DNA of 5,051 nucleotides from Pirellulales bacterium (GCA_030607895.1 JAUWJC010000341.1:1-5051), one strand, 5' to 3'; shown: positions 1 to 5,051, counted from the stretch's first letter. Notes: generated by a model not told the origin, from the letters alone. A program made the numbers and translations.

Positions 1-35
1 CCCCCGCGGGGGGGGCCGCCCCCCCCCACCCACCC
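1..35. other. C/G homopolymer low-complexity contig end
   Basis: The first 35 bases are almost only runs of C and G, with no coding potential. The other end of the window has the same look. This is more like poor-quality sequence at the edge of an assembled contig than biology, so any upstream promoter for hypC cannot be judged. Confidence 0.6.
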
Positions 36-80
36 TACAACTACAACTGACCACTGACCACTACCCACTGACCACTACAC
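35..80 (+). repeat. Hexa/heptanucleotide tandem repeat abutting hypC
   Basis: Two CTACAA units (35-46) lead into five 7-base units: ACTGACC at 46-52 and 53-59, the variant ACTACCC at 60-66, ACTGACC at 67-73, and the variant ACTACAC at 74-80. The last unit ends at the base before the hypC ATG. No purine-rich Shine-Dalgarno sequence is present in this stretch, so hypC has either a leaderless or SD-independent start. Function is unknown; similar CCACTGA repeats are, as I recall, frequent between genes in some planctomycetes. Confidence 0.75.
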
Positions 81-338
81 ATGTGTCTGGCAATACCCGG
101 TAAGATACTCGATATTTTCCAACAAGACGACCTGCCCATGGGCAAGGTCGAATTCGGCGGTATCACGAAGGACGTCTGCCTGGCGTACACGCCGGAGGCC
201 CGGGTGGGTCAGTACGTGATCGTTCACGTGGGCTTTTCACTCAACGTGATCGACGAGGACGAAGCGCGGGAGATTTTCTCATATTTCGACGAGATGGACG
301 AGGCGGCCCGACAAGAGGAAGCGGAGGGCCATGCATGA
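81..338 (+). CDS. hypC: HypC/HybG family hydrogenase maturation chaperone
   Basis: Small chaperone (85 aa, usual length for the family) for [NiFe]-hydrogenase maturation. In this family the N-terminal Cys, exposed after Met removal, binds the iron of the Fe(CN)2CO group together with HypD, then delivers it to the hydrogenase large subunit precursor in the cytoplasm. The sequence begins MCLAIPGKI, the family signature with Cys2, and has the conserved VIVHVGF segment with His49 in an OB-fold-like core. The C-terminal 25 residues are acidic, as is common. The start is fixed by Cys2 at the second codon. The stop overlaps the hypD start by 4 bases (ATGA), which implies translational coupling. There is no recognisable ribosome binding site upstream; the start sits directly behind a heptanucleotide repeat. 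Identification is secure. Confidence 0.96.
   Translation: MCLAIPGKILDIFQQDDLPMGKVEFGGITKDVCLAYTPEARVGQYVIVHVGFSLNVIDEDEAREIFSYFDEMDEAARQEEAEGHA
323..328 (+). promoter_or_regulatory. Ribosome binding site of hypD
   Basis: GGAGGG lies inside the end of hypC, six bases before the ATG at 335. A second ATG at 331 is only two bases away from this site and opens a different, non-HypD frame, so the spacing and the protein homology both favour 335. Confidence 0.75.
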
Positions 339-1441
339 AGTTCGTCGACGAGTATCGCGATGCCGAGAAAGTGAAGCGGCTGGCCGAATCGATTCGCCGG
401 GCAACCAGCCGGCCGTGGAACATCATGGAAGTGTGCGGCGGACAGACGCACGCGATCATCCGGTTCGGCCTGGACGAGTTGCTGCCGGCGGAGATCACGT
501 TGATTCACGGGCCGGGCTGCCCGGTGTGCGTTACGCCGATCGAGATTATCGACAAGGCCGTCGCCATCGCCTCGCGGCCCGGGGTGATCTTCTGTTCGTT
601 CGGCGACATGCTTCGAGTTCCCGGCTCGGCGAAGGACCTGTTGACGGGCAAATCGGAAGGCGGCGACGTGCGGATCGTCTACTCGCCGATGGACGCCCTG
701 GCTCTGGCACGAAAACATGCGGACCGGCAGGTTGTTTTCTTCGCCATTGGGTTCGAGACAACCGCGCCGGCCAACGCCATGGCCGTGGTCCAAGCGGACC
801 GGCTGGGTATCGAGAACTTTTCGATGCTAGTCTCTCATGTGCTCGTTCCGCCGGCGCTTCGCGCGGTGCTCGATTCGCCGGCCTGTCGGGTTCAGGGCTT
901 TTTGGCGGCCGGTCATGTTTGCGCCGTTATGGGCACCGGGCAGTACGAGCCGATCGCCCGGCAGTACGGCGTGCCCATAGTGGTTACCGGATTCGAGCCG
1001 CTGGACATCCTGCAAGGTGTTTTGATGTGCATCAAGCAACTCGAGGCGGGCCGGGCGGAAGTGGAGAACCAATACACCCGATGCGTTGCGGCCGAAGGCA
1101 ACCGGCCGGCCATCAGCCAAATAGAAAAGGTGTTCCGGACGGTACCGCGAAAGTGGCGTGGTATCGGCCAAATACCCCAAAGCGGCTGGGCACTGCGCGA
1201 GGAATACTCCCGCTTCGATGCCGACCGCCGGTTCGGCCTGGAGGAGATGACGGCGGAAGAGCCGGCCGAATGTATTGCCGGCGCGGTGCTTCAAGGTCAC
1301 AAGAAGCCGCACGACTGCCCCGCCTTCGGCACCCGTTGCACGCCCGACCACCCCCTAGGTGCCCCAATGGTTTCAGCCGAAGGGGCTTGCGCGGCGTACT
1401 ATCGCTACCGGCGGCACTCGGGGAAGGAAGAATCGATGTAG
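335..1441 (+). CDS. hypD: HypD, Fe-S hydrogenase maturation scaffold
   Basis: HypD forms a complex with HypC and HypE and is where the Fe(CN)2CO moiety of [NiFe]-hydrogenase is assembled. It has a [4Fe-4S] cluster and redox-active cysteines. At 368 aa it is full length. Visible family motifs are MEVCGGQTHA (Cys34), HGPGCPVCVTP (Cys62, Cys65), the GFETTAPANA segment near 139-148, and a C-terminal cysteine set Cys313, Cys328, Cys335, Cys352 (C-X14-C-X6-C-X16-C) that fits the cluster ligands. The gene overlaps hypC by 4 bases. The last codons (from Ala348) recur 969 bases downstream, after the toxin-antitoxin genes, so the present tail (ending GKEESM) may be a replaced end. The enzyme itself looks intact, including the last cluster cysteine. 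Normally hypE follows closely; here 2.4 kb of cargo intervenes. Confidence 0.97.
   Translation: MKFVDEYRDAEKVKRLAESIRRATSRPWNIMEVCGGQTHAIIRFGLDELLPAEITLIHGPGCPVCVTPIEIIDKAVAIASRPGVIFCSFGDMLRVPGSAKDLLTGKSEGGDVRIVYSPMDALALARKHADRQVVFFAIGFETTAPANAMAVVQADRLGIENFSMLVSHVLVPPALRAVLDSPACRVQGFLAAGHVCAVMGTGQYEPIARQYGVPIVVTGFEPLDILQGVLMCIKQLEAGRAEVENQYTRCVAAEGNRPAISQIEKVFRTVPRKWRGIGQIPQSGWALREEYSRFDADRRFGLEEMTAEEPAECIAGAVLQGHKKPHDCPAFGTRCTPDHPLGAPMVSAEGACAAYYRYRRHSGKEESM
1376..1421 (+). repeat. Left copy of duplicated hypD 3' end
   Basis: This 46-base stretch encodes AEGACAAYYRYRRHS of HypD and matches 2345-2390 at 41 of 46 positions. Four of the five differences are synonymous; the fifth changes Ala353 to Ser. 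The two copies bracket the small ORF and the toxin-antitoxin pair, like the att sites of an element inserted at a gene's 3' end. Homology is not apparent on either side of this block. Confidence 0.85.
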
Positions 1442-1442
1442 T

Positions 1443-1535
1443 ATGAAGGAAATCCCAGCGTGGTTCGACGACACTCATATTCCAGCCAAAAAGGGGTGGC
1501 ATATTGGCGTGGACTGTGGTAGGTTTGATTGGTGA
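1443..1535 (+). CDS. 30-aa small ORF of unknown function
   Basis: An ATG one base after the hypD stop opens a 30-codon frame beginning MKEIPAWFDDTHIP and ending CGRFDW. I do not recognise it. It is rich in Trp, Asp and Lys, has one Cys (residue 25) and no membrane segment. Purine-rich sequence (GGAAGGAAG, about 1422-1430) lies 12 or so bases upstream. Its TGA stop (1533-1535) shares a base with an ATG (1535-1537) in the antitoxin frame, a TGATG arrangement typical of coupled genes. It could be a real small gene of the cassette, the truncated N-terminus of a longer gene, or a chance frame; nothing in the sequence decides between these. Confidence 0.3.
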   Translation: MKEIPAWFDDTHIPAKKGWHIGVDCGRFDW

Positions 1536-1858
1536 TGATAAGGGGTAGTAGGGTTATTGACAGTCCATCGATCGAGCAGAAGGGAACCATAGTGCCAAGC
1601 GATCCGTGGCCCGATATCAGGCCTGGTTTCCCAGGCACCGAGCAGGTTGTCGACACAACACGGGCGACAACATCGACGGCCACCACCGTCAGTTCGATTC
1701 GTGATTTGCTCGGAATGCGACGGCGCGACGAACGAGTGAGACGGTTGTCTCCTGATCGGAGAGCGTTGTACGAAGAGATCGTCGAACTGCGCAGTGCAAT
1801 CGGGCCGGTCGCGTTAGACGTGGTCGAAGCCATTCGGGAGCTTCGCGAGAATGCCTAG
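1535..1858 (+). CDS. Putative VapB-like antitoxin of the PIN toxin
   Basis: This frame precedes and overlaps the PIN toxin by 8 bases, the usual layout of a type II antitoxin-toxin pair; the antitoxin would bind and inhibit the toxin and repress the shared promoter. Counting from ATG 1535, about residues 1-53 are Thr/Pro-rich and look disordered (DTTRATTSTATT). The second half, from SIRDLLGMRRRDERV to the end, is charged, predicted helical, and looks like the conserved part. No ribbon-helix-helix or AbrB motif is obvious, so the family is not identified; the call rests mainly on position and size. The start is uncertain: TTG 1529, GTG 1532 and ATG 1535 are in frame, as are GTG 1592 and ATG 1715. 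ATG 1535 is chosen because it overlaps the stop of the preceding small ORF. Two inverted repeats lie in the poorly conserved first half, so a later start is possible. Confidence 0.65.
   Translation: MIRGSRVIDSPSIEQKGTIVPSDPWPDIRPGFPGTEQVVDTTRATTSTATTVSSIRDLLGMRRRDERVRRLSPDRRALYEEIVELRSAIGPVALDVVEAIRELRENA
1621..1636. repeat. Inverted repeat inside antitoxin 5' half
   Basis: GCCTGG-TTTC-CCAGGC, a perfect 6-base stem with a 4-base loop. It lies in the weakly protein-like part of the antitoxin frame. If the antitoxin starts further downstream this could be operator or leader structure; if not, it is a coding hairpin. Confidence 0.4.
1646..1659. repeat. Second inverted repeat in antitoxin 5' half
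   Basis: GTTGT-CGAC-ACAAC, perfect 5-base arms around 4 bases, beginning ten bases after the preceding hairpin. Antitoxins often bind short inverted repeats of this size, but no promoter elements could be placed nearby, so a regulatory role is speculative. Confidence 0.3.
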
Positions 1859-2318
1859 GCACATGGTTCTGGACGCAAGCGTCGCTGTCAAGTGGTTCAT
1901 TCCGGAAAACGACACCGACTTGGCCAACGACATTCTTCTCGCGTTCTTGGCAGACGAACTTGTCCTTCACGCTCCCCAGATCATTCGTTATGAAGTCTGT
2001 AGCGCTCTAGCGAAGGCTTGTCTAGGGCGTGTTTCGGACACAAAAGCCAATCGAATGCAGAAGAAGCAAGCGATTCAATGTGTCGGGAAGTTCTTCTCCC
2101 TGCCGATACAGATCCACGATGTGGCCGCAAGTCAGGCCAGAGGGAGCCTGGAAATGGCAGTAGACTTCCACAAGTCGTACTACGACATGATCTACGTATC
2201 GCTCGCACGTCACCTAGATTGCCAATGGTGTACCGCTGACAACAGGGTTTTGCACGCCGTTCCCGACCACTTCCCACGCGACCGCGTTCTTCTGCTCTCC
2301 AAACTGCAAAAACAATAG
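1851..2318 (+). CDS. PIN-domain ribonuclease toxin, VapC-like
   Basis: A 155-aa single-domain PIN protein, the usual length for VapC toxins, which are Mg2+-dependent ribonucleases that cleave tRNA or other RNAs and halt growth. The acidic active-site residues are visible: Asp8 in VLDASVAVKWF, Glu48 in IRYEVCSALAKA, Asp112 in YYDMIYVSLA, and Asp130 in CTADNR. All are present, so it looks catalytically competent. The KWF variant with DASVAVKW is typical of the COG4113-like group of VapC proteins. The start overlaps the antitoxin end by 8 bases; a second in-frame Met (1863) would remove only four residues and has no better ribosome binding site. The pair sits between two copies of the hypD 3' end. 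The RNA target cannot be read from the sequence. Confidence 0.88.
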   Translation: MPRHMVLDASVAVKWFIPENDTDLANDILLAFLADELVLHAPQIIRYEVCSALAKACLGRVSDTKANRMQKKQAIQCVGKFFSLPIQIHDVAASQARGSLEMAVDFHKSYYDMIYVSLARHLDCQWCTADNRVLHAVPDHFPRDRVLLLSKLQKQ

Positions 2319-2344
2319 CCACCTCCGTGGTCGGTGGTTGTGTG

Positions 2345-2395
2345 GCCGAAGGGGCCTGCTCGGCATACTACCGCTACCGGCGACACTCGGAATGA
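2345..2395 (+). pseudogene. Displaced hypD 3'-end fragment
   Basis: Read in frame, these bases encode AEGACSAYYRYRRHSE followed by a TGA stop, matching the C-terminus of the intact HypD upstream (AEGACAAYYRYRRHSG). It keeps the codon for the last cluster cysteine. It has no start codon of its own and begins 26 bases after the toxin stop, so it cannot make HypD. Four of five base differences from the intact copy are silent, suggesting that it came from a functional hypD (another strain or the original end of this gene) rather than from decay of a fresh duplication. It is the right-hand partner of 1376-1421. Confidence 0.88.
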
Positions 2396-2433
2396 TGCAA
2401 GGGGATGACGCAGTGGGTCCTCCCTGTTGGATA

Positions 2434-2463
2434 TTGACAGGCGATTAGTAACGAGTGTAAATT
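2434..2463 (+). promoter_or_regulatory. Candidate sigma-70 promoter for the ATPase gene
   Basis: A perfect -35 box TTGACA (2434-2439) is followed after 18 bases by TAAATT (2458-2463; 4 of 6 matches to TATAAT). It lies about 45 bases before the ATPase start, and the local AT-richness contrasts with the neighbouring GC-rich sequence. The proposed -10 overlaps the first copy of the TAAATTTAG repeat, so a repressor bound there would block transcription. Confidence 0.5.
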
Positions 2464-2496
2464 TAGAGTGACGACTAAATTTAGCACCAGTGCTAA
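2458..2496. promoter_or_regulatory. Operator-like repeat cluster before the ATPase gene
   Basis: TAAATTTAG occurs at 2458-2466 and again at 2476-2484, 18 bases apart; the core is itself a palindrome (CTAAATTTAG at 2475-2484). The second copy runs into a near-perfect hairpin TTAGCAC-CA-GTGCTAA (2481-2496). Such repeats overlapping a -10 box and lying just before a ribosome binding site suggest a transcription factor operator or an RNA hairpin that controls initiation. Autoregulation by the winged-helix region of the ATPase or regulation by an unknown protein are both possible; no binding protein can be named. Confidence 0.5.
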
Positions 2497-2497
2497 C

Positions 2498-2502
2498 GGA
2501 GG
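2498..2502 (+). promoter_or_regulatory. Ribosome binding site of the ATPase gene
   Basis: GGAGG six bases before the ATG at 2509. It is between two GCTAACG repeats (2492-2498 and 2502-2508) and two bases after the TTAGCAC hairpin, so folding of that hairpin could affect access. It settles the start of the ATPase. Confidence 0.8.
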
Positions 2503-2508
2503 CTAACG

Positions 2509-3804
2509 ATGGCAACGAGCGCGCTGCTCAACCCTTTTCGTCCTGGTGCCGGCCACGAACCCCCCTATTTGGCGGGAAGACAAAGCGAGACGAACGAGTT
2601 TATGCGGTTGATCGGGCAGGATGTGGTCCTGGAGAACATGGTCCTGACCGGTCTTCGGGGGATGGGTAAGACGGTCCTGCTGGAGAGACTGAAGGAGTTG
2701 GCCATCGAGGCTGGATGGGGCTGGGTCGGTAGCAACTTCTCCGAGGCCGTGAGTGTAAGCGAAGAACGTCTGGCTCTGCGGATAGTCGACGATCTAGCAT
2801 TGGTGACCTCCAACATTGTTGTCGGCAAGCGCGAATTTACCGGAATGGGGTTTCGGGCCGAGACCGATCAAGTCACCGAGACGCTCAACTCCAACACCAT
2901 GAGGGCGCTTTGGAAGCAGATACCAGGCCTGGCTTCCGACAAGCTCAAGGCGATTTTGGAACTGGTTTGGCGATACTGGCGGGACGAACGGCCTGGAGGA
3001 TTGATCTTCGCCTACGACGAAGCACAAATGCTCTCCGACCACGCAGCCAAGGACGAGTACCCCTTGTCGCTACTGCTTGATGTGTTCGAGTCGATACAGA
3101 AGCGGAACATACCTTTCATGCTGGTGCTGGTGGGGCTTCCAACCCTGTTTCCCAAACTGGTCGAAGCGCGAACTTTTGCCGAGCGGATGTTTCGCGTTGT
3201 TTTCCTCGACCGGCTGAACGACGAAGACAGTCGTGACGCAATCCTCAAGCCAATCGAAGACAGTCCGCACGTCATGAGGTTCCGCGACAGTTTCGTCCAA
3301 CGGATCATCGAGGAATCTAGTGGCTATCCTTATTTCATCCAGTTCATCTGCAAGGAAATTTTCGACATGCTACTGCAACAATTCCGTGCGGCCCAAACGG
3401 ATACGGGCGACTTGCTACTTATCCGTCATCCGCGGACGGGGGAAGAGTTGAAGGAAGGGGACAAAGGGACGATCCTGGCACCGATATCCGAGATCACCAA
3501 CAAACTGGACATCGATTTCTACGCCGGGCGTTGGGCGCGAGCGACCGACCGACAGCGGGAGTTGCTCATCGTTATTGCCCACTTGGACGGATGCGAGAGC
3601 CAGTTCACGGTCCAAGAGGTGGTGGAGAAGTCCAAAGAATTAGAGAAGTCGAGCAAGTTGCTGAAGAAAGCCTTCAGTCCCAGCCACGTGAGCCAGATGC
3701 TCAGCACGTTATGTAAGACAGGGCTGATCTACAAGAACCGGCACGGAAAGTATTCATTTGCGGTGCCGCTACTAGGACGATTCATCCGGCGGCAAGTCTC
3801 GTGA
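2509..3804 (+). CDS. P-loop AAA-type ATPase with C-terminal winged helix
   Basis: A 431-aa cytoplasmic ATPase of the Orc/Cdc6-STAND-like (AAA_16-type) group. It opens with the NPFRPGAGHEPPYLAGR signature (8-24) seen in a widespread family of uncharacterised bacterial ATP-binding proteins. Walker A is GLRGMGKT (48-55), Walker B LIFAYDEAQ (165-173, Asp170/Glu171), a sensor-1-like strand LVLVGLP (205-211), and a sensor-2-like GYPYFIQFICKEIF (272-285). After a linker the family's usual DFYAGRWARATDRQRELL block begins a winged-helix region (about 337-425) ending GLIYKNRHGKYSFAVPLLGRF. All nucleotide-binding residues look intact. The physiological role of this family is not established; relatives often sit in variable genome regions, which fits a location between hypD and hypE. 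It has its own candidate promoter and strong ribosome binding site. I see no link to hydrogenase maturation. Residues 291-327 are a charged insertion-like stretch. Confidence 0.87.
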   Translation: MATSALLNPFRPGAGHEPPYLAGRQSETNEFMRLIGQDVVLENMVLTGLRGMGKTVLLERLKELAIEAGWGWVGSNFSEAVSVSEERLALRIVDDLALVTSNIVVGKREFTGMGFRAETDQVTETLNSNTMRALWKQIPGLASDKLKAILELVWRYWRDERPGGLIFAYDEAQMLSDHAAKDEYPLSLLLDVFESIQKRNIPFMLVLVGLPTLFPKLVEARTFAERMFRVVFLDRLNDEDSRDAILKPIEDSPHVMRFRDSFVQRIIEESSGYPYFIQFICKEIFDMLLQQFRAAQTDTGDLLLIRHPRTGEELKEGDKGTILAPISEITNKLDIDFYAGRWARATDRQRELLIVIAHLDGCESQFTVQEVVEKSKELEKSSKLLKKAFSPSHVSQMLSTLCKTGLIYKNRHGKYSFAVPLLGRFIRRQVS

Positions 3805-3881
3805 CAATTGCGTCTTCCGGGGCTTGACCTCGTGCGGAACATCACGCGATGGCTTTCGATTGAACAGGAAACCGTTGTCCA
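3805..3881 (+). other. Short intergenic region before hypE
   Basis: Seventy-seven bases. A TTGACC box (3824-3829) has no acceptable -10 partner at 16-18 bases. AGGAA (3866-3870), 11 bases before the hypE ATG, is a plausible but distant ribosome binding site. No terminator hairpin with a T-tract follows the ATPase, so read-through from the ATPase promoter could express hypE. No hyp-gene remnant is seen here. Confidence 0.5.
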
Positions 3882-4946
3882 ATGCCTACAGATTTCAACC
3901 CCAGTTGTCCGCTGCCGCTTGCGGATCATGCCACGGTGCAGTTGGCACACGGGGGCGGGGGGCGATTGATGCAGGAATTGATTGAAGGGTTGTTTCTGCC
4001 CGCCTTTCGAGCCGACGACGGGTCGGCACTGGAAGAGGCACCGCCGCACGATAGCGCCGTGGTGGAAATCGGCGGTTCGCGGGTGGCCTTTACGACCGAT
4101 TCGTTCACGGTCAGTCCGCTGTTCTTTCCCGGCGGAGACATCGGGCACCTGGCGGTTTGCGGAACGGTAAACGACCTGGCCATGGCCGGGGCGAAACCGG
4201 TGGGGCTCAGCGCCGCGTTCATCCTGGAAGAAGGGCTGCCGATGGAGACGCTCCGCCGAGTGGTGGCGTCCATGCGGCGGACGGCCGCCGAGGTGGGCGT
4301 GCCAATCGTGACCGGCGATACCAAGGTGGTCGACCGCGGCAAGGGCGACGGAATGTTCATCAACACGGCAGGCATCGGGGTGGTGCCCGACGGCGTGGAT
4401 ATCTCACCCGCACGAGTAACACCCGGCGATGCGATTCTCCTAAGCGGCGATCTGGGGCGACACGGGATTGCCGTCATGTCGGTCCGCGAAGGGCTTTCGT
4501 TTGAAGGTGTGCCAAAAAGCGATTGTGCTTCGCTGGCCGGGTTGGTCGGGAGTCTTGTGGACGCCGATCCCGACATCCATTGTCTTCGCGACCTGACCCG
4601 AGGTGGCCTGGCGGCGGCATTGTGCGAAATCGCCGGGCACGCCCGGGTGGGAATCGAACTGCGCGAGGCGTCGATACCAGTGACCGAACCGGTTGCCGGC
4701 GCGTGTGAACTGCTCGGGCTGGACCCGCTCTATGTGGCCAACGAAGGCCGGCTGGTGGCGTTTGTCCCGGCCGAGGCCGCCGAGCGGATTCTGGACGTGA
4801 TGCGTGGGCACCCGGCGGCTCCCGAGCCGGTGATCGTCGGCACGGCTACCGAGGATCATCCGGGCACGGTCGAGCTTTGCAGTCCGCTTGGAGGCCGGCG
4901 GATCGTGGACCTCCTTTCCGGCGAGCAAATGCCGAGAATCTGCTGA
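3882..4946 (+). CDS. hypE: HypE, hydrogenase Fe-cyanide ligand synthesis enzyme
   Basis: HypE is an ATP-dependent dehydratase of the PurM/AIR-synthase fold. HypF transfers a carbamoyl group to its C-terminal Cys and HypE dehydrates it to a thiocyanate, the source of the CN ligands passed to the HypC-HypD iron. The last four residues are PRIC, with Cys354 as the acceptor. Other family features: AHGGGGRLMQELI (22-34), TDSFTVSPLFFPGGDIGHLAV (72-92) and NDLAMAGAKP (97-106) of the ATP-binding half, VTGDTKVVDRGKGDG (143-157), and LRDLTRGGLAAAL (235-247). At 354 aa it is complete, with an N-terminal extension of about 18 residues before the usual start of homology. It is separated from hypD by the toxin-antitoxin and ATPase cargo, yet has no strong promoter of its own visible. 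The intact active-site tail argues that the pathway is still used. Confidence 0.97.
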   Translation: MPTDFNPSCPLPLADHATVQLAHGGGGRLMQELIEGLFLPAFRADDGSALEEAPPHDSAVVEIGGSRVAFTTDSFTVSPLFFPGGDIGHLAVCGTVNDLAMAGAKPVGLSAAFILEEGLPMETLRRVVASMRRTAAEVGVPIVTGDTKVVDRGKGDGMFINTAGIGVVPDGVDISPARVTPGDAILLSGDLGRHGIAVMSVREGLSFEGVPKSDCASLAGLVGSLVDADPDIHCLRDLTRGGLAAALCEIAGHARVGIELREASIPVTEPVAGACELLGLDPLYVANEGRLVAFVPAEAAERILDVMRGHPAAPEPVIVGTATEDHPGTVELCSPLGGRRIVDLLSGEQMPRIC

Positions 4947-4951
4947 AGCAG

Positions 4952-4981
4952 CCGTTCCGCGCAAGATGGCCCCGTTCCGCG
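4952..4981. repeat. Short direct repeat after hypE
   Basis: CCGTTCCGCG occurs at 4952-4961 and 4972-4981, 20 bases apart, just after the hypE stop. Two copies only; meaning unknown and possibly chance in GC-rich sequence. Confidence 0.4.
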
Positions 4982-4984
4982 TTG

Positions 4985-5051
4985 CCCCCCCCCACCCAAG
5001 CCCCCCAAACCGGGGGCCCCCCCCACCGGGCGAATGGGTGCCGGGCGCCCC
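4985..5051. other. C/G homopolymer low-complexity contig end
   Basis: Runs of six to nine C, like the 5' end of the window. It contains a hairpin GCCCCC-6-GGGGGC (5000-5017) without a T-tract, so a terminator for hypE cannot be claimed. Likely unreliable sequence at a contig edge. Confidence 0.55.

Noticed and set aside
331..1446. Long + strand frame overlapping hypD, starting at ATG 331
   Set aside because: The product is Arg/Gly-rich with no recognisable motif and lies out of frame with the clear HypD protein; it is a GC-driven shadow frame.
1557..1562. TTGACA inside the antitoxin frame as a -35 box
   Set aside because: No TATAAT-like hexamer lies 16-18 bases downstream, so no promoter is called.
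1405..1833. 142-aa minus-strand frame across the hypD end and the antitoxin
   Set aside because: It crosses a gene boundary antisense to coding frames, has no motif and no convincing ribosome site.
2319..2346. GC-rich partial inverted repeats after the toxin stop as a terminator
   Set aside because: The possible stems (CCACC/GGTGG, GCCAC/GTGGC) are only five bases, compete with one another, and no T-tract follows.
3849..3863. Five-codon mini-ORF before hypE as a leader peptide
   Set aside because: Too short, no attenuator-type hairpin or codon run nearby; expected by chance.
3926..4576. 216-aa minus-strand frame opposite hypE
   Set aside because: Ser/Pro/Arg-rich shadow of the strongly supported hypE gene; no motif.
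5000..5017. GCCCCC/GGGGGC hairpin as hypE terminator
   Set aside because: No T-tract, and it is in homopolymer sequence at the contig edge that is likely unreliable.
1..5051. CRISPR array, tRNA, rRNA, transposase or integrase
   Set aside because: No spaced identical repeats of CRISPR length, no tRNA-like cloverleaf noticed, and no frame with transposase or recombinase motifs on either strand.

Overview
The window looks like one short, high-GC bacterial contig. Both extreme ends (about 1-35 and 4985-5051) are C/G homopolymer runs that resemble low-quality contig ends. No taxonomic marker is present. GC-rich coding, heptanucleotide CCACTGA-type repeats before a gene and the PIN toxin-antitoxin style made me think of Planctomycetota, but this is impression-level inference.

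The backbone is a [NiFe]-hydrogenase maturation (hyp) operon on the + strand: hypC (81-338), hypD (335-1441, ATGA overlap with hypC) and hypE (3882-4946, ending in the diagnostic PRIC tail). Together these build the Fe(CN)2CO group. HypE makes the thiocyanate/cyanide from carbamoyl phosphate (with HypF, not in the window), and the HypC-HypD complex carries the iron and receives the ligands. hypA, hypB, hypF and hydrogenase structural genes are not in the window.

hypD and hypE are separated by about 2.4 kb of unrelated cargo, all on the + strand. Going downstream there is a 30-codon ORF of unknown function (1443-1535), a VapB-like antitoxin candidate (1529/1535-1858) that overlaps a PIN-domain VapC-like ribonuclease toxin (1851-2318), an 11-nt-per-hundred diverged copy of the last codons of hypD (2345-2395), a promoter/operator-like AT-rich region (2434-2502), and a 431-aa P-loop ATPase with a C-terminal winged-helix region (2509-3804).

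The most notable observation is that the toxin-antitoxin segment is bracketed by two copies of the hypD 3' end (1376-1421 and 2345-2390, 41 of 46 bases identical, four of the five differences silent). This resembles elements that insert into the 3' end of a gene, supply a replacement end and leave the displaced end at the far side. No integrase or transposase is visible, so the mechanism is inference.
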